A DNA stretch of 64,000 nt from a virus: the IMG/VR virus record IMGVR_UViG_3300046648_000213, positions 19,210-83,209 of that record. The stretch is one strand, 5' to 3'. The translations under genes were made by a program, and so were the position numbers. Position 1 is the stretch's first letter. Each line of letters starts with the position of its first letter. Positions 48,906-56,893 of the stretch are shown here, in pieces. The notes beneath the pieces are model-generated. The model ran no database searches and was not told where the DNA came from. It saw nothing but the letters and a program-made list of their open reading frames with translations.

Positions 48906-49556
48906 ATGGAAAACACACTGAACCACGCGGACTACCGCGACGAAGTTTTGAAGACTGAGAGCAAGCCGGCCGAGCTCAACTTCGGCCCCGCAGTGCTACT
49001 GACGGCGCTGCACCTCGCCGCTGATGTGGCCGATGTCATGGATCAGGTCAAGCGCGCGATTTACTACGGTCGCGACATCGACACGGAAAAGATGCTCGCC
49101 GCGCTGAAGAGCGCGCGCGATGCGGCGCATGCGCTGATCTCTCCTATTGCGTTGGGCACCTACCGTGGCGCCAATGATGCGGCCGATCTGCCGACCCACT
49201 TCCTGCCGGAAGATGCAGCGCACCTTACGCCGGAGAACGTCAACCTGCGGCTGTTGCACGCAGGCATTGGCCGCTTCACGGAGTCCGGCGAGTTCCTCGA
49301 AGCGCTCATTCCGATGCTGATCGGCGGCTCGCTGGACAAGCTGAACCTCCTCGAGGAGATCGGCGACGGCGCGTGGTACGACGAGATCGGCCTTGACGAA
49401 CTTGGCTACAGCCGCGAGCAGTGCAACTTCGTCAACATCAAGAAGCTGAACGACAAGAAGACCGGCCGCTACAGCAAGGGCACTTTCGACCCGAACGCTG
49501 CGCTCAATCGCGACGTCGACGCAGAGCGCGCGCTGATGGCGGCGGCTGCGGAGTAA
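48906..49556 (+). CDS. MazG-like nucleotide pyrophosphohydrolase
   Basis: 216-residue all-helical protein. Metal-binding pattern ESGEFLEAL ... EEIGDGAWY followed by NIKKLNDKKTGRYSKGTFDP, the helix and tail arrangement of phage MazG-type pyrophosphatases. These hydrolyse nucleoside triphosphates and may alter dNTP pools or alarmone signalling. Placed with ThyX and dNMP kinase, it fits nucleotide metabolism. Confidence 0.8.
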   Translation: MENTLNHADYRDEVLKTESKPAELNFGPAVLLTALHLAADVADVMDQVKRAIYYGRDIDTEKMLAALKSARDAAHALISPIALGTYRGANDAADLPTHFLPEDAAHLTPENVNLRLLHAGIGRFTESGEFLEALIPMLIGGSLDKLNLLEEIGDGAWYDEIGLDELGYSREQCNFVNIKKLNDKKTGRYSKGTFDPNAALNRDVDAERALMAAAAE

Positions 49557-49560
49557 GCGC

Positions 49561-50523
49561 ATGAAGCCCCTCTTTCAAGCGGTGCTGCACGCGGTCGACG
49601 CAGCCGGCGGGGATTGGGGAACGTTGCGGAACGAGAGGGTGAGGGGCGTCGAATGGGAACGCCCTTCTTTCTGGTCGCGCCGCACGGTGCAGGGCGTTGC
49701 GATTCAAGACTATGCCCGTGTCCAACTGGACACTGGCATCGACACGGTGGCGGACGTCTACGAGTCGTTCGTCGCAGGCTACATCGATAGCGACAAGCTG
49801 CACGGCACGGACCCGAGTCTGTGGGTTTCGAACCAGCTTGGACTCACGCAGTACGACCGGCGCTGGCTCTTCCCGTGGAATCACCGGCGCAGCGCGCTCA
49901 GCCGCATCGCGCTGTACCAGCACCTGCTGGTGATCGCAGGGCTGATCGCGCAGAACTTCGCGGCGCGCGTCGAGCACATCAGCGAGGCGTCTTTCGTTGT
50001 GCACGCGGCAGACCTTGGCATGCGCTTTGGGCTGTCGCACGGGCAGTACGTGTCAAACCTCAGCACCGACGCGCGCAGGCCGCTGGCGAGCCTGTCCGCG
50101 GTTCCTGACGTGACATACGTGCGGCGCGGCCGGCTGTCGAAGTCGCGCGATGGCACGGCGTACGACGCGCTGAAGCAGTTCGTGACGACGCGGCGCTCGG
50201 TGTTCAGGGAGCCCGACGCGGTGATCGAGGCGCTGACGCTGATGCGCTGGCGTGATCGCCAGAACATGATCCCGCGCTTCTTCATGAACGACGGCGATCC
50301 ACGCGGGCCGCTGCTGGAAGCACTTGCCAAGGCGTCCGAGTTCATGCAGCACGAAGACCCTGTGCAGTACCTGTATCACCTGCTGGTCCCCCGTTTCATG
50401 CAGATGCCCGAGTTCCGGCAACGGTTCTCGACCCCGTACAAACCCATGCAGCAGCCGATCTCTGATCGCATGCAGCAAAAGTTCCGTGACGCGCTCCGCG
50501 CGATTGCGAGCGAAAGAAAGTGA
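49561..50523 (+). CDS. Hypothetical protein in the nucleotide module
   Basis: 320 residues. Helical, with HRRSALSRIALYQHLLVIAG and ASFVVHAADLGMRFGLSHGQ; basic overall. No family recognised. GTG of the next gene overlaps its stop. Palindrome site 18 lies within codons 53-58. Confidence 0.6.
   Translation: MKPLFQAVLHAVDAAGGDWGTLRNERVRGVEWERPSFWSRRTVQGVAIQDYARVQLDTGIDTVADVYESFVAGYIDSDKLHGTDPSLWVSNQLGLTQYDRRWLFPWNHRRSALSRIALYQHLLVIAGLIAQNFAARVEHISEASFVVHAADLGMRFGLSHGQYVSNLSTDARRPLASLSAVPDVTYVRRGRLSKSRDGTAYDALKQFVTTRRSVFREPDAVIEALTLMRWRDRQNMIPRFFMNDGDPRGPLLEALAKASEFMQHEDPVQYLYHLLVPRFMQMPEFRQRFSTPYKPMQQPISDRMQQKFRDALRAIASERK
49719..49732. promoter_or_regulatory. Palindrome site 18 (inside a gene, AC centre)
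   Basis: Rightmost full copy; none was found between here and the right end. Encodes VQLDT. Confidence 0.7.
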
Positions 50524-50711
50524 CGCAAGACGATCAAGACGAGCTCAAGCGCCGCCTGGCTATCGAGGCGCTCCGTAAGGAACATCGCGGAGTGATGAAC
50601 AGAATAGCCAGCGGGAAGACGACAGCCGACGACGCAGCATTCGTGAAGATGCTCTTCAACATGATGCTGCTACAACAACAGATGCTGGAAAGTAGAAAGG
50701 CCAACGATTGA
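50520..50711 (+). CDS. Small helical protein
   Basis: 63 residues from GTG 50520 (GTGA overlap). Two helices: DQDELKRRLAIEALRKEHRG and DAAFVKMLFNMMLLQQQMLE. Likely a small oligomer or adaptor. Directly before thyX. Confidence 0.6.
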   Translation: MTQDDQDELKRRLAIEALRKEHRGVMNRIASGKTTADDAAFVKMLFNMMLLQQQMLESRKAND

Positions 50712-50713
50712 AC

Positions 50714-51583
50714 ATGACGAACAACATCAAGGGACGAATCCTTTCGTTCTTCGCGCCGGACAAGCGCGAGAGCAAGCCCGTGCACGATCGGTTCATTGAG
50801 CCGAAGGTGTTCCTGATCGCGGAGACGCGCGTCGTGCCGGACGGCATGGACGAGTTCTTCCTCGAGCAGGGCGTGCCCGAGTGGGATACCGATGCGGCGA
50901 GCGACGCCGAGTACTTGACGGAAGTGGCGGGCAAGCTCTGCTACCAGTCGTTCTCGACCGAGCTCAACAAGAATCTGACGCGCGTCGGCGCGCGCAACAA
51001 CCACGACTACATTCAGGACGGCCTGATCTCGACGAAGCACGGTTCCGTGCTCGAGCACGCCAACGTGACGTTCGTGCTCTACAACGTGAGCCGCGTGCTC
51101 ACGCACGAACTCATCCGTCACCGCCCCGGCGCAGCGTACAGCCAAGTCTCCGGCCGCTACGTGCGCAGCGATCGCATCAGCGCGTTCCTGCCGAGCGTGC
51201 TGAAGTCGAAGCCCGAAGGCGTGCAAGTGTTCGCTGACACGTTCTCGATCATGGAGCAGCAGGTGCGCAAGCTCGAGGACATCTACGGCATCAACGAGAT
51301 GACCGGGCGCGATCAGTTCGCGCTGAAGAAGGTGCTGACCTCCGCGTTCCGCCGCATCGTCGGCAACGGCCAGTCGAATCACATCATGGCGACGTTCAAC
51401 CTGCGCGCGCTGCGGCACGTGATCGAGAACCGCACGAGCCGCCACGCGGAGGAGGAGATTCGACTTGTCTTCGGCAAGGTGTACGACCTGATCGAGCGTC
51501 GCTACCCGGCGGTGTTCGCCGACGCGAAGATCGAGCTCGTCGAAGGGCTGCGCGAGATCACGTTCACACACAGCAAGGTATAA
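50714..51583 (+). CDS. thyX: Flavin-dependent thymidylate synthase
   Basis: 289 residues; converts dUMP to dTMP with FAD and methylene-tetrahydrofolate. The ThyX signature RHR-x5-S appears as RHRPGAAYS within HELIRHRPGAAYSQVSGRYV. A start six bases upstream (TTG 50708) is possible. Length is a little above the family norm because of an N-terminal extension of about 30 residues. Works with dCMP deaminase and dNMP kinase encoded nearby to supply dTTP during replication. Confidence 0.95.
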   Translation: MTNNIKGRILSFFAPDKRESKPVHDRFIEPKVFLIAETRVVPDGMDEFFLEQGVPEWDTDAASDAEYLTEVAGKLCYQSFSTELNKNLTRVGARNNHDYIQDGLISTKHGSVLEHANVTFVLYNVSRVLTHELIRHRPGAAYSQVSGRYVRSDRISAFLPSVLKSKPEGVQVFADTFSIMEQQVRKLEDIYGINEMTGRDQFALKKVLTSAFRRIVGNGQSNHIMATFNLRALRHVIENRTSRHAEEEIRLVFGKVYDLIERRYPAVFADAKIELVEGLREITFTHSKV

Positions 51584-51593
51584 GGAGAAAAAC

Positions 51594-52169
51594 ATGAGCC
51601 TTCTGATTGGAATTCACGGCAAGGCGCGCGCCGGCAAGGACACGGCAGCCGCGCATCTGGTGCGCAACTATGGCTTCGTGCGCACGGCATTCGCTGATCC
51701 GCTCAAGCGCGCCGCGCGCGAGATGTTCGGCCTGACGCACGAGCAGACGTACAGCGACGAGCTCAAGGAAGTGATGATCCCCCATTGGGGGTACTCGCCG
51801 CGCCAGCTGTTCCAGCTGCTAGGCACGGAGTCGGGCCGCGAGGTGTTCGGTGAAGACATGTGGCTGCGCCGGTGGGCGATCGACGCCGACCGCATCGCGG
51901 ACGAGGGCAACCACATCGTCGTGACGGACGTGCGCTTCGCGAACGAGGCGGAGATGATCCGCAAGCGTGGCGGCGTCATCGTCCACCTGCTCCGGCCAAT
52001 GGACAACGGCCTCGGCCGGCAGGCATTCCACGCGTCCGAGCGCGGCCTCGAAATCGAAGCTGAGGACGTCATCATCCAGAACAACGGTTCCCTCGAACTG
52101 CTGTACTCGCGCGTCGACATGCTCGTCGCGGAAACCCTGCACCGCAGCGCGGAGGTGGCCTATGTCTGA
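51594..52169 (+). CDS. Deoxynucleoside monophosphate kinase
   Basis: 191 residues. P-loop GIHGKARAGKDTAA at 6-19, then FADPLKRAAREMFGL and LLGTESGREVFGEDMWLRRW, the pattern of phage dNMP kinases (T4 gp1-like group). It phosphorylates dNMPs to dNDPs, feeding on the ThyX product. AAGGAG before the ATG. Confidence 0.85.
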   Translation: MSLLIGIHGKARAGKDTAAAHLVRNYGFVRTAFADPLKRAAREMFGLTHEQTYSDELKEVMIPHWGYSPRQLFQLLGTESGREVFGEDMWLRRWAIDADRIADEGNHIVVTDVRFANEAEMIRKRGGVIVHLLRPMDNGLGRQAFHASERGLEIEAEDVIIQNNGSLELLYSRVDMLVAETLHRSAEVAYV

Positions 52170-52464
52170 ATTCGAACGTAACGCCGACCCGCTGGACATC
52201 GCGGCCGACAACGCTGAGCGCATCCTGCAGTCGGACCTGCACCGTCAGCGCCAGGAAGCGGCGCGCTCACTTCACCCTGCATGGCGCCGGGAACTTGCCG
52301 TTAACCCGGAAGCCGACATTACGGTGGACGTCGCCAGCGCCGCGTGGAACATCTGCGTGGACTGCGACGAGGACATTGAATCGGGGCGCGTGAAAATGCG
52401 CTTCGCCCGCTGCATCTCGTGCCAAGGCGTGCATGAGCGCCGCGGCAAACTGCTTGCCCGCTAA
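52162..52464 (+). CDS. DksA/TraR-like zinc-finger protein
   Basis: 100 residues from ATG 52162, GGAGG six bases upstream. The C-terminus has the C4 finger CVDCDEDIESGRVKMRFARC followed by ISCQGVHERR, matching DksA/TraR. TraR-type proteins enter the RNA polymerase secondary channel and mimic DksA with ppGpp. The N-terminal helix region here is longer than in TraR (about 70 residues). Likely reprograms host promoters early. Confidence 0.82.
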   Translation: MSEFERNADPLDIAADNAERILQSDLHRQRQEAARSLHPAWRRELAVNPEADITVDVASAAWNICVDCDEDIESGRVKMRFARCISCQGVHERRGKLLAR

Positions 52465-52478
52465 CTTACGGAGGAAGT

Positions 52479-55400
52479 GTGAAACAGAATTTCCATTGGG
52501 TCCTGTTGGACGTACGCAACATCGTCTGGACCGGCCTGCTGGTCGGCAAGGATGAAGAGAACGGTCAGATCGTCTCGCATCCGAACCCGGAGAAGGCGGC
52601 CGAAGGCAAGACGGTGCTGGTCAATTCGTGGCAGCACGGATTCGACAACGCGATCGACTATCTCGTCAGCGTGATGGATCAACTCGGCGTCACGCCGATG
52701 AACCTGATCGCGGTCGAAGACGGCGAGGGCGGCAAGAAATTCCGCGAGGAACTGTACCCCGAGTACAAGGCCGGCCGCGACGACAACCGTCCGCAGGAAG
52801 CCTACGAGCAGTTCAACATCTGCATGGACAAGCTCCGCGAGGTGTTCTACGAGCTCGGCATGATTCAGGTCAAGCAGAAGGGCATGGAAGCGGACGACGT
52901 GATCGCCTACCTTGCCCGCAACCTGCAAGGCCACAAGACGATCGTCTCGACGGACGGCGACATGCTGCGCCTGATCGACGCGACGACCGACGTCATGAAC
53001 GGCTTCAACATCAACGAGCCGAAGTATGGTGTCTGCCCGTTCGAGTTCACGACCCTGTACAAGGCGCTCGTGGGCGACAACGGCGACAACATCAAGGGCG
53101 CGAAGGGCTTCGGCCCGAAGGCGTTCATCGAGCTCTTCGTGACGTTCGAGGAAGAGGGCCTGCGCGCGCTCGAGCATCTGATCGTCGACCGGCAGCTGGA
53201 GCGCCTGGCTGAGGACGTCGCCGAGCTCAAGGTCCTGCAGAAAATCATCGACTCGAAGGATTCGGTCTACGTCAGCTACGACGTCGCGCGCCTCTACCCC
53301 GAGCGCGTGAACCGCCCGCGCGTGCCGTGGCAGGTGAAGGCCGGCATGGTGCAGACGTTCGATCCGAAGCGCCACGACGACCGGCTGAAATCGTTCTACG
53401 GTCAGTCTCGCCTCGTGCACGCCGGCAACTATGACGCGGCGCTGCGCTGGTTCAAGTCGGTCGTCGCCGCCTCGCCGGCGGTCGCACTGGACATCGAAAC
53501 CTCGACCGACGATGAGTCGGATGAGTGGCTCGAAGCGAAGTCGCGCGCCAAGGATAAGGACAGCGACGACAAAGGCGTCGACGTGTTCGGCTCCGAGCTC
53601 TGCGGTTTGGGCGTGACGTTCGGCAGCAACATGCAGTACTCGTTCTACCTGACGCACAACCACCTTGAAACGCCGTCGACGAAGAACCTTTCGCTCGAGC
53701 AGGTGCGTCAACTTGTCGAAGCGATCCCCGACGACAAGAACATCACCGTGCACAACGCACAGTTCGAACTGCCGGTGCTGTTCAATGCGTGGGGCAAGGA
53801 GTGGCTGGCCGCAGGCAAGGGTTGGCGTGGCTTCCTGCCGCGCGTCGAGGACACGCGCATCAAGGCGTCGTATGTCGACGAGAACCGCAAGCACAACCTC
53901 AAGGGTCTGTCGCTCGACATCCTCGGGTATCAGCAGACGACCTACGCGGAAGTGACGCAGGGCCGGAAGATGCACGAGATGACCGCGGCCGAGACGTTCG
54001 GCTACGGCACCGACGACACGATCTGCACGGCGGCGCTCAACAATTACTTCAACTTCATCATGTGCCTCGAGCACACGATCGACGTCTATTACGACGTCGA
54101 GGTGAAGTCGCAGTATCTGAGCGCGAAGGGTTTCCTCGACGGCTTCAACCTGTCGATGGAGAAGCTGCTCGAGCTCGAGCGCGCTGACGATGCGATCTAC
54201 GACAAGTCTTGGGAAGACCTGCGCTCTTTCCTGATCGCGAAGGGTTGGGAGGGCACCGTGTGCCCAAAATTCACGCCGGAGATCAGCCCTGCCGAAATCA
54301 AGACGGCGCACCTGCTGGTCACCGGCCGCCCGCTGGAAACTCAGGTGCGCACGCCGAGCAAACTTGTCACGCTGATTGAGCACAACGGCGAGGAGCTCCT
54401 CGCCCGCCTCGTCGACCAGTGCATCAAGGGCGACCCTTCGGGGTTGAATGATCTCGTCGCCTCGCGCTTCTCCGGCGAGCCCGAGATCAACCTCGGCAGC
54501 CCGAAGCAGATCGGCGACCTGCTGTACACGACGGTCGGCCTGCCGGTGCGCCTGCGCAACCCGCCGACCGAAGCGATGCGAGCGAAGGGTATCCGTGAGG
54601 GCTCGCCCCGCACGGACGACCTGACGATGCTCTACGCGCTGAAGATGGACGCGGAGTCGCTGTCGGAAGACGCGACTGCAGCGCTGAAGGCGATCCAGTC
54701 GATGAAGACGATCGAGACGAAGCGCAAGATGTTCTACAAGCCGTACAAGTATGTGCGGCACTGGAAGGACAACCGAGTGCATCCGGGTATCCAGCAGTCG
54801 GCGACGAACACGCGCCGGCACGTTGGCTATGACCCGAACGTGCAGCAGATGCCGAAGCACAAGAAGTACGAGACGATGGAGAAGCCTCGCTTCCGCGAGG
54901 TGATGATGCCGCACCATGCGAACGCCGTCGTCGTCTCGCTGGACTTCTCGGCTCAGGAACTGCGCATCATCGCGAAGGGCTCCGGCGACGCGAACATGAT
55001 CTCGTGCTATGTCGGCGAGAACAAGCGTGACATCCACTCGATGACCGGAACAGGTATGGCGAACAAGCGGGGATTCCCCGACTGGTCGTATGAGGACTTC
55101 GTAGCAGCTGTGAAGGACGAAGCTCACCCGAACCACTACGACGCGAAGGACCTGCGCGCGAAGGCCAAGCCGGTGAACTTCTCGACCGAGTACGGCGCAA
55201 TGGCCGGTACGGTCGCGGAGAAGCTACTTGTCTCGGAAGAGGAAGCGCAGACGTACATAGACGCGAAGGAGGCGATGTTCCCTGTTTCGTACGACTGGAA
55301 GAAGGGGCTCATCAAGGAAGCGCGCAACACCGGGCGGTCGTACACGATGCTCGGCGCGGTGCGCCACCTCGAGGAAGCGATGTTCCGCTCGGACAAGTGG

Positions 55401-55787
55401 ACGGCGCGCAAGGCCGAGCGCCAGGCGGTCAACGTGCACATTCAGGGCTCCGCCGCCGAGCAGACGAAGCTGTCTATGGGCCGCGTGTGGGATAGCGGCG
55501 TACTGTTCGATTACGACTGCCGCTTCATCGCACCGATCCACGACGAAATGGTGTTCTCGATCAACGTCGACCATCTGGTGCCGGCGCTTCGCCTGATCCA
55601 CGCCGCGATGACCGCCGATTACGCGGGCATGTCGGCAACGCTGCCCATTGTGTCGGAGATCAGCTTCGGGCCGAACTTCGGCGAGCAGCATGAGGTTGGG
55701 GATCACGTCGACGAAGCGCGCATCTACGCTACGCTGGCGAAGTTGGGATTCAAACAATTCGAAAAACAAGAGGAGATGGCAGCGTGA
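52479..55787 (+). CDS. polA: DNA polymerase I with 5' nuclease, proofreading and polymerase domains
   Basis: 1102 residues from GTG 52479 behind GGAGGAAG. Three domains: a FEN-type 5' nuclease (about 1-300; YKAGRDDNRP, MEADDVIAYLA, STDGDMLRL, GDNGDNIKGAKGFG); a 3'-5' exonuclease (DIET at about 338, VHNAQFELP, GTDDTICTA); and the family A polymerase (SLDFSAQELR near 822, RAKAKPVNFSTEYG near 894, HDEMVF near 1021). All catalytic motifs look intact. Phage family A polymerases usually lack the 5' nuclease or encode it separately, so the full three-domain form is notable. Confidence 0.92.
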   Translation: MKQNFHWVLLDVRNIVWTGLLVGKDEENGQIVSHPNPEKAAEGKTVLVNSWQHGFDNAIDYLVSVMDQLGVTPMNLIAVEDGEGGKKFREELYPEYKAGRDDNRPQEAYEQFNICMDKLREVFYELGMIQVKQKGMEADDVIAYLARNLQGHKTIVSTDGDMLRLIDATTDVMNGFNINEPKYGVCPFEFTTLYKALVGDNGDNIKGAKGFGPKAFIELFVTFEEEGLRALEHLIVDRQLERLAEDVAELKVLQKIIDSKDSVYVSYDVARLYPERVNRPRVPWQVKAGMVQTFDPKRHDDRLKSFYGQSRLVHAGNYDAALRWFKSVVAASPAVALDIETSTDDESDEWLEAKSRAKDKDSDDKGVDVFGSELCGLGVTFGSNMQYSFYLTHNHLETPSTKNLSLEQVRQLVEAIPDDKNITVHNAQFELPVLFNAWGKEWLAAGKGWRGFLPRVEDTRIKASYVDENRKHNLKGLSLDILGYQQTTYAEVTQGRKMHEMTAAETFGYGTDDTICTAALNNYFNFIMCLEHTIDVYYDVEVKSQYLSAKGFLDGFNLSMEKLLELERADDAIYDKSWEDLRSFLIAKGWEGTVCPKFTPEISPAEIKTAHLLVTGRPLETQVRTPSKLVTLIEHNGEELLARLVDQCIKGDPSGLNDLVASRFSGEPEINLGSPKQIGDLLYTTVGLPVRLRNPPTEAMRAKGIREGSPRTDDLTMLYALKMDAESLSEDATAALKAIQSMKTIETKRKMFYKPYKYVRHWKDNRVHPGIQQSATNTRRHVGYDPNVQQMPKHKKYETMEKPRFREVMMPHHANAVVVSLDFSAQELRIIAKGSGDANMISCYVGENKRDIHSMTGTGMANKRGFPDWSYEDFVAAVKDEAHPNHYDAKDLRAKAKPVNFSTEYGAMAGTVAEKLLVSEEEAQTYIDAKEAMFPVSYDWKKGLIKEARNTGRSYTMLGAVRHLEEAMFRSDKWTARKAERQAVNVHIQGSAAEQTKLSMGRVWDSGVLFDYDCRFIAPIHDEMVFSINVDHLVPALRLIHAAMTADYAGMSATLPIVSEISFGPNFGEQHEVGDHVDEARIYATLAKLGFKQFEKQEEMAA

Positions 55788-56278
55788 TTAACTTCCTGAA
55801 GAAACTGTTCCGTGGCAAAAAGAGCGACCCCATTGTTGTCGGTTATCAACCTCTTCCGCGTACGAAGATGGCTCCACCACCTATGCCGCGCGTTGCGCCG
55901 GCGCGCAGCAACTCGAGGCCGAGCGCCTTCGCCGCACCGTACGGCCGCGCAGCGGCTCCTCGGTCGGGCGCAACTTCGAGCAGCACGCCGCGCCGGACTG
56001 AATCCAGTTCGGACGACTTGTCCAATCCGCTGAACCCGATGAGCCCGTTGAGCCCGCTCAGCCCGATGAACCAGCTGAGCGCGAGCAGCGCAGTGTCCGA
56101 GCCGTCGCACCGCTCGAGCCACTGTTCGTCGCACAGCAGCCACGACACGTCGAGCAGCACGACTCACAGTAGCCACGACCATTCGCCGTCGCACAGCAGC
56201 CATGACTACAGTTGCTCGAGCAGCAGCGATAGCGGTAGTAGTTACGACTCGAGCAGCGCCTCGGTGAGCTCTGACTAG
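55784..56278 (+). CDS. Protein with Ser/His-rich low-complexity tail
   Basis: 164 residues from GTG 55784, overlapping polA. A short basic N-terminus (INFLKKLFRGKKSDPIVVGY), a proline/alanine-rich part, a NPLNPMSPLSPLSPM repeat near residue 80, then about 60 residues of Ser, His and Asp with SSH-x repeats. Probably disordered and possibly metal-binding. Seen in some phages as small Ser-rich proteins of unknown role. Followed by a terminator. Confidence 0.65.
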   Translation: MINFLKKLFRGKKSDPIVVGYQPLPRTKMAPPPMPRVAPARSNSRPSAFAAPYGRAAAPRSGATSSSTPRRTESSSDDLSNPLNPMSPLSPLSPMNQLSASSAVSEPSHRSSHCSSHSSHDTSSSTTHSSHDHSPSHSSHDYSCSSSSDSGSSYDSSSASVSSD

Positions 56279-56320
56279 TAAGAAAGTCCGCACAGTGCTA
56301 CAGTGCTGACACTCAAGAAA

Positions 56321-56355
56321 GACCGGAAGGGCCTCCAAGCCCTCCGGTCTTTTTT
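56321..56355 (+). terminator. Intrinsic terminator
   Basis: GACCGGAAGGGC / GCCCTCCGGTC (one mismatch) with a six-base loop, then six T. Confidence 0.85.
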
Positions 56356-56366
56356 CGAGTCCTACA

Positions 56367-56390
56367 TGTCCCAAAACTACAAAAATGTCA
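56367..56390 (-). promoter_or_regulatory. Exact 24-bp motif copy after a terminator
   Basis: Minus-strand TTGACAT-N12-GGGACA, with CATGTA at the -10 distance on that strand. It also overlaps the proposed start codons of the next plus-strand gene, as at 35965 and 26900 where the motif precedes plus-strand genes. Confidence 0.55.
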
Positions 56391-56879
56391 ATCATGACGT
56401 TCATCACCGACAACATCAAAAAGAGCATCGCGTCACGGGGTAAGGACGCAGAGGCCGACGTAAAGGCAGTCTTCAGTGCGATCTCAGCCAAGGTCGCGGA
56501 GTTCGACTTCGAGCGCATCGCCGACGCGCGCGCGGCAGGCGGGCGCATGAAGGCCACGACTGCGGACTTCCAGTACTTCCGCCCCGGCGCGCATGGCGTG
56601 TGCGAGGTGAAGGAAGTCAAGCATGACTACCGGCTTCCGCTAACTGAAGAGCGCCGCAAACAGATCAATCGCATTCGCCGCCGTGCGCTCGCCGGCGGCG
56701 AAGTCATTTTTCTGGTCAAGCACACGACGTCGGGCCTCTGGCGCCGCGTGCCACTTGATGTGTTGGTGACGGAAAAGCAGAAGCCGTCCATTGATCTGAG
56801 CGACCTTCCGACGCACAAGACCTGCAAGGAAGCGCTCTCGGAGGTGCCGGGCATGAAGCTGCTCGCCACCTTCGCTTAA
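56385..56879 (+). CDS. Putative PD-(D/E)XK nuclease
   Basis: 164 residues; start at 56385 or 56394, neither with a ribosome site. The segment TADFQYFRPGAHGVCEVKEV carries a D...E-x-K arrangement typical of PD-(D/E)XK nucleases, preceded by RIADARAAGGRM and followed by KQINRIRRRALAGGEVIFLV. Could be a junction resolvase-type enzyme acting with the Mre11/Rad50 pair downstream. Fold call is moderate. Confidence 0.6.
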   Translation: MSIMTFITDNIKKSIASRGKDAEADVKAVFSAISAKVAEFDFERIADARAAGGRMKATTADFQYFRPGAHGVCEVKEVKHDYRLPLTEERRKQINRIRRRALAGGEVIFLVKHTTSGLWRRVPLDVLVTEKQKPSIDLSDLPTHKTCKEALSEVPGMKLLATFA

Positions 56880-56893
56880 CTTAGGGAGTTCTC

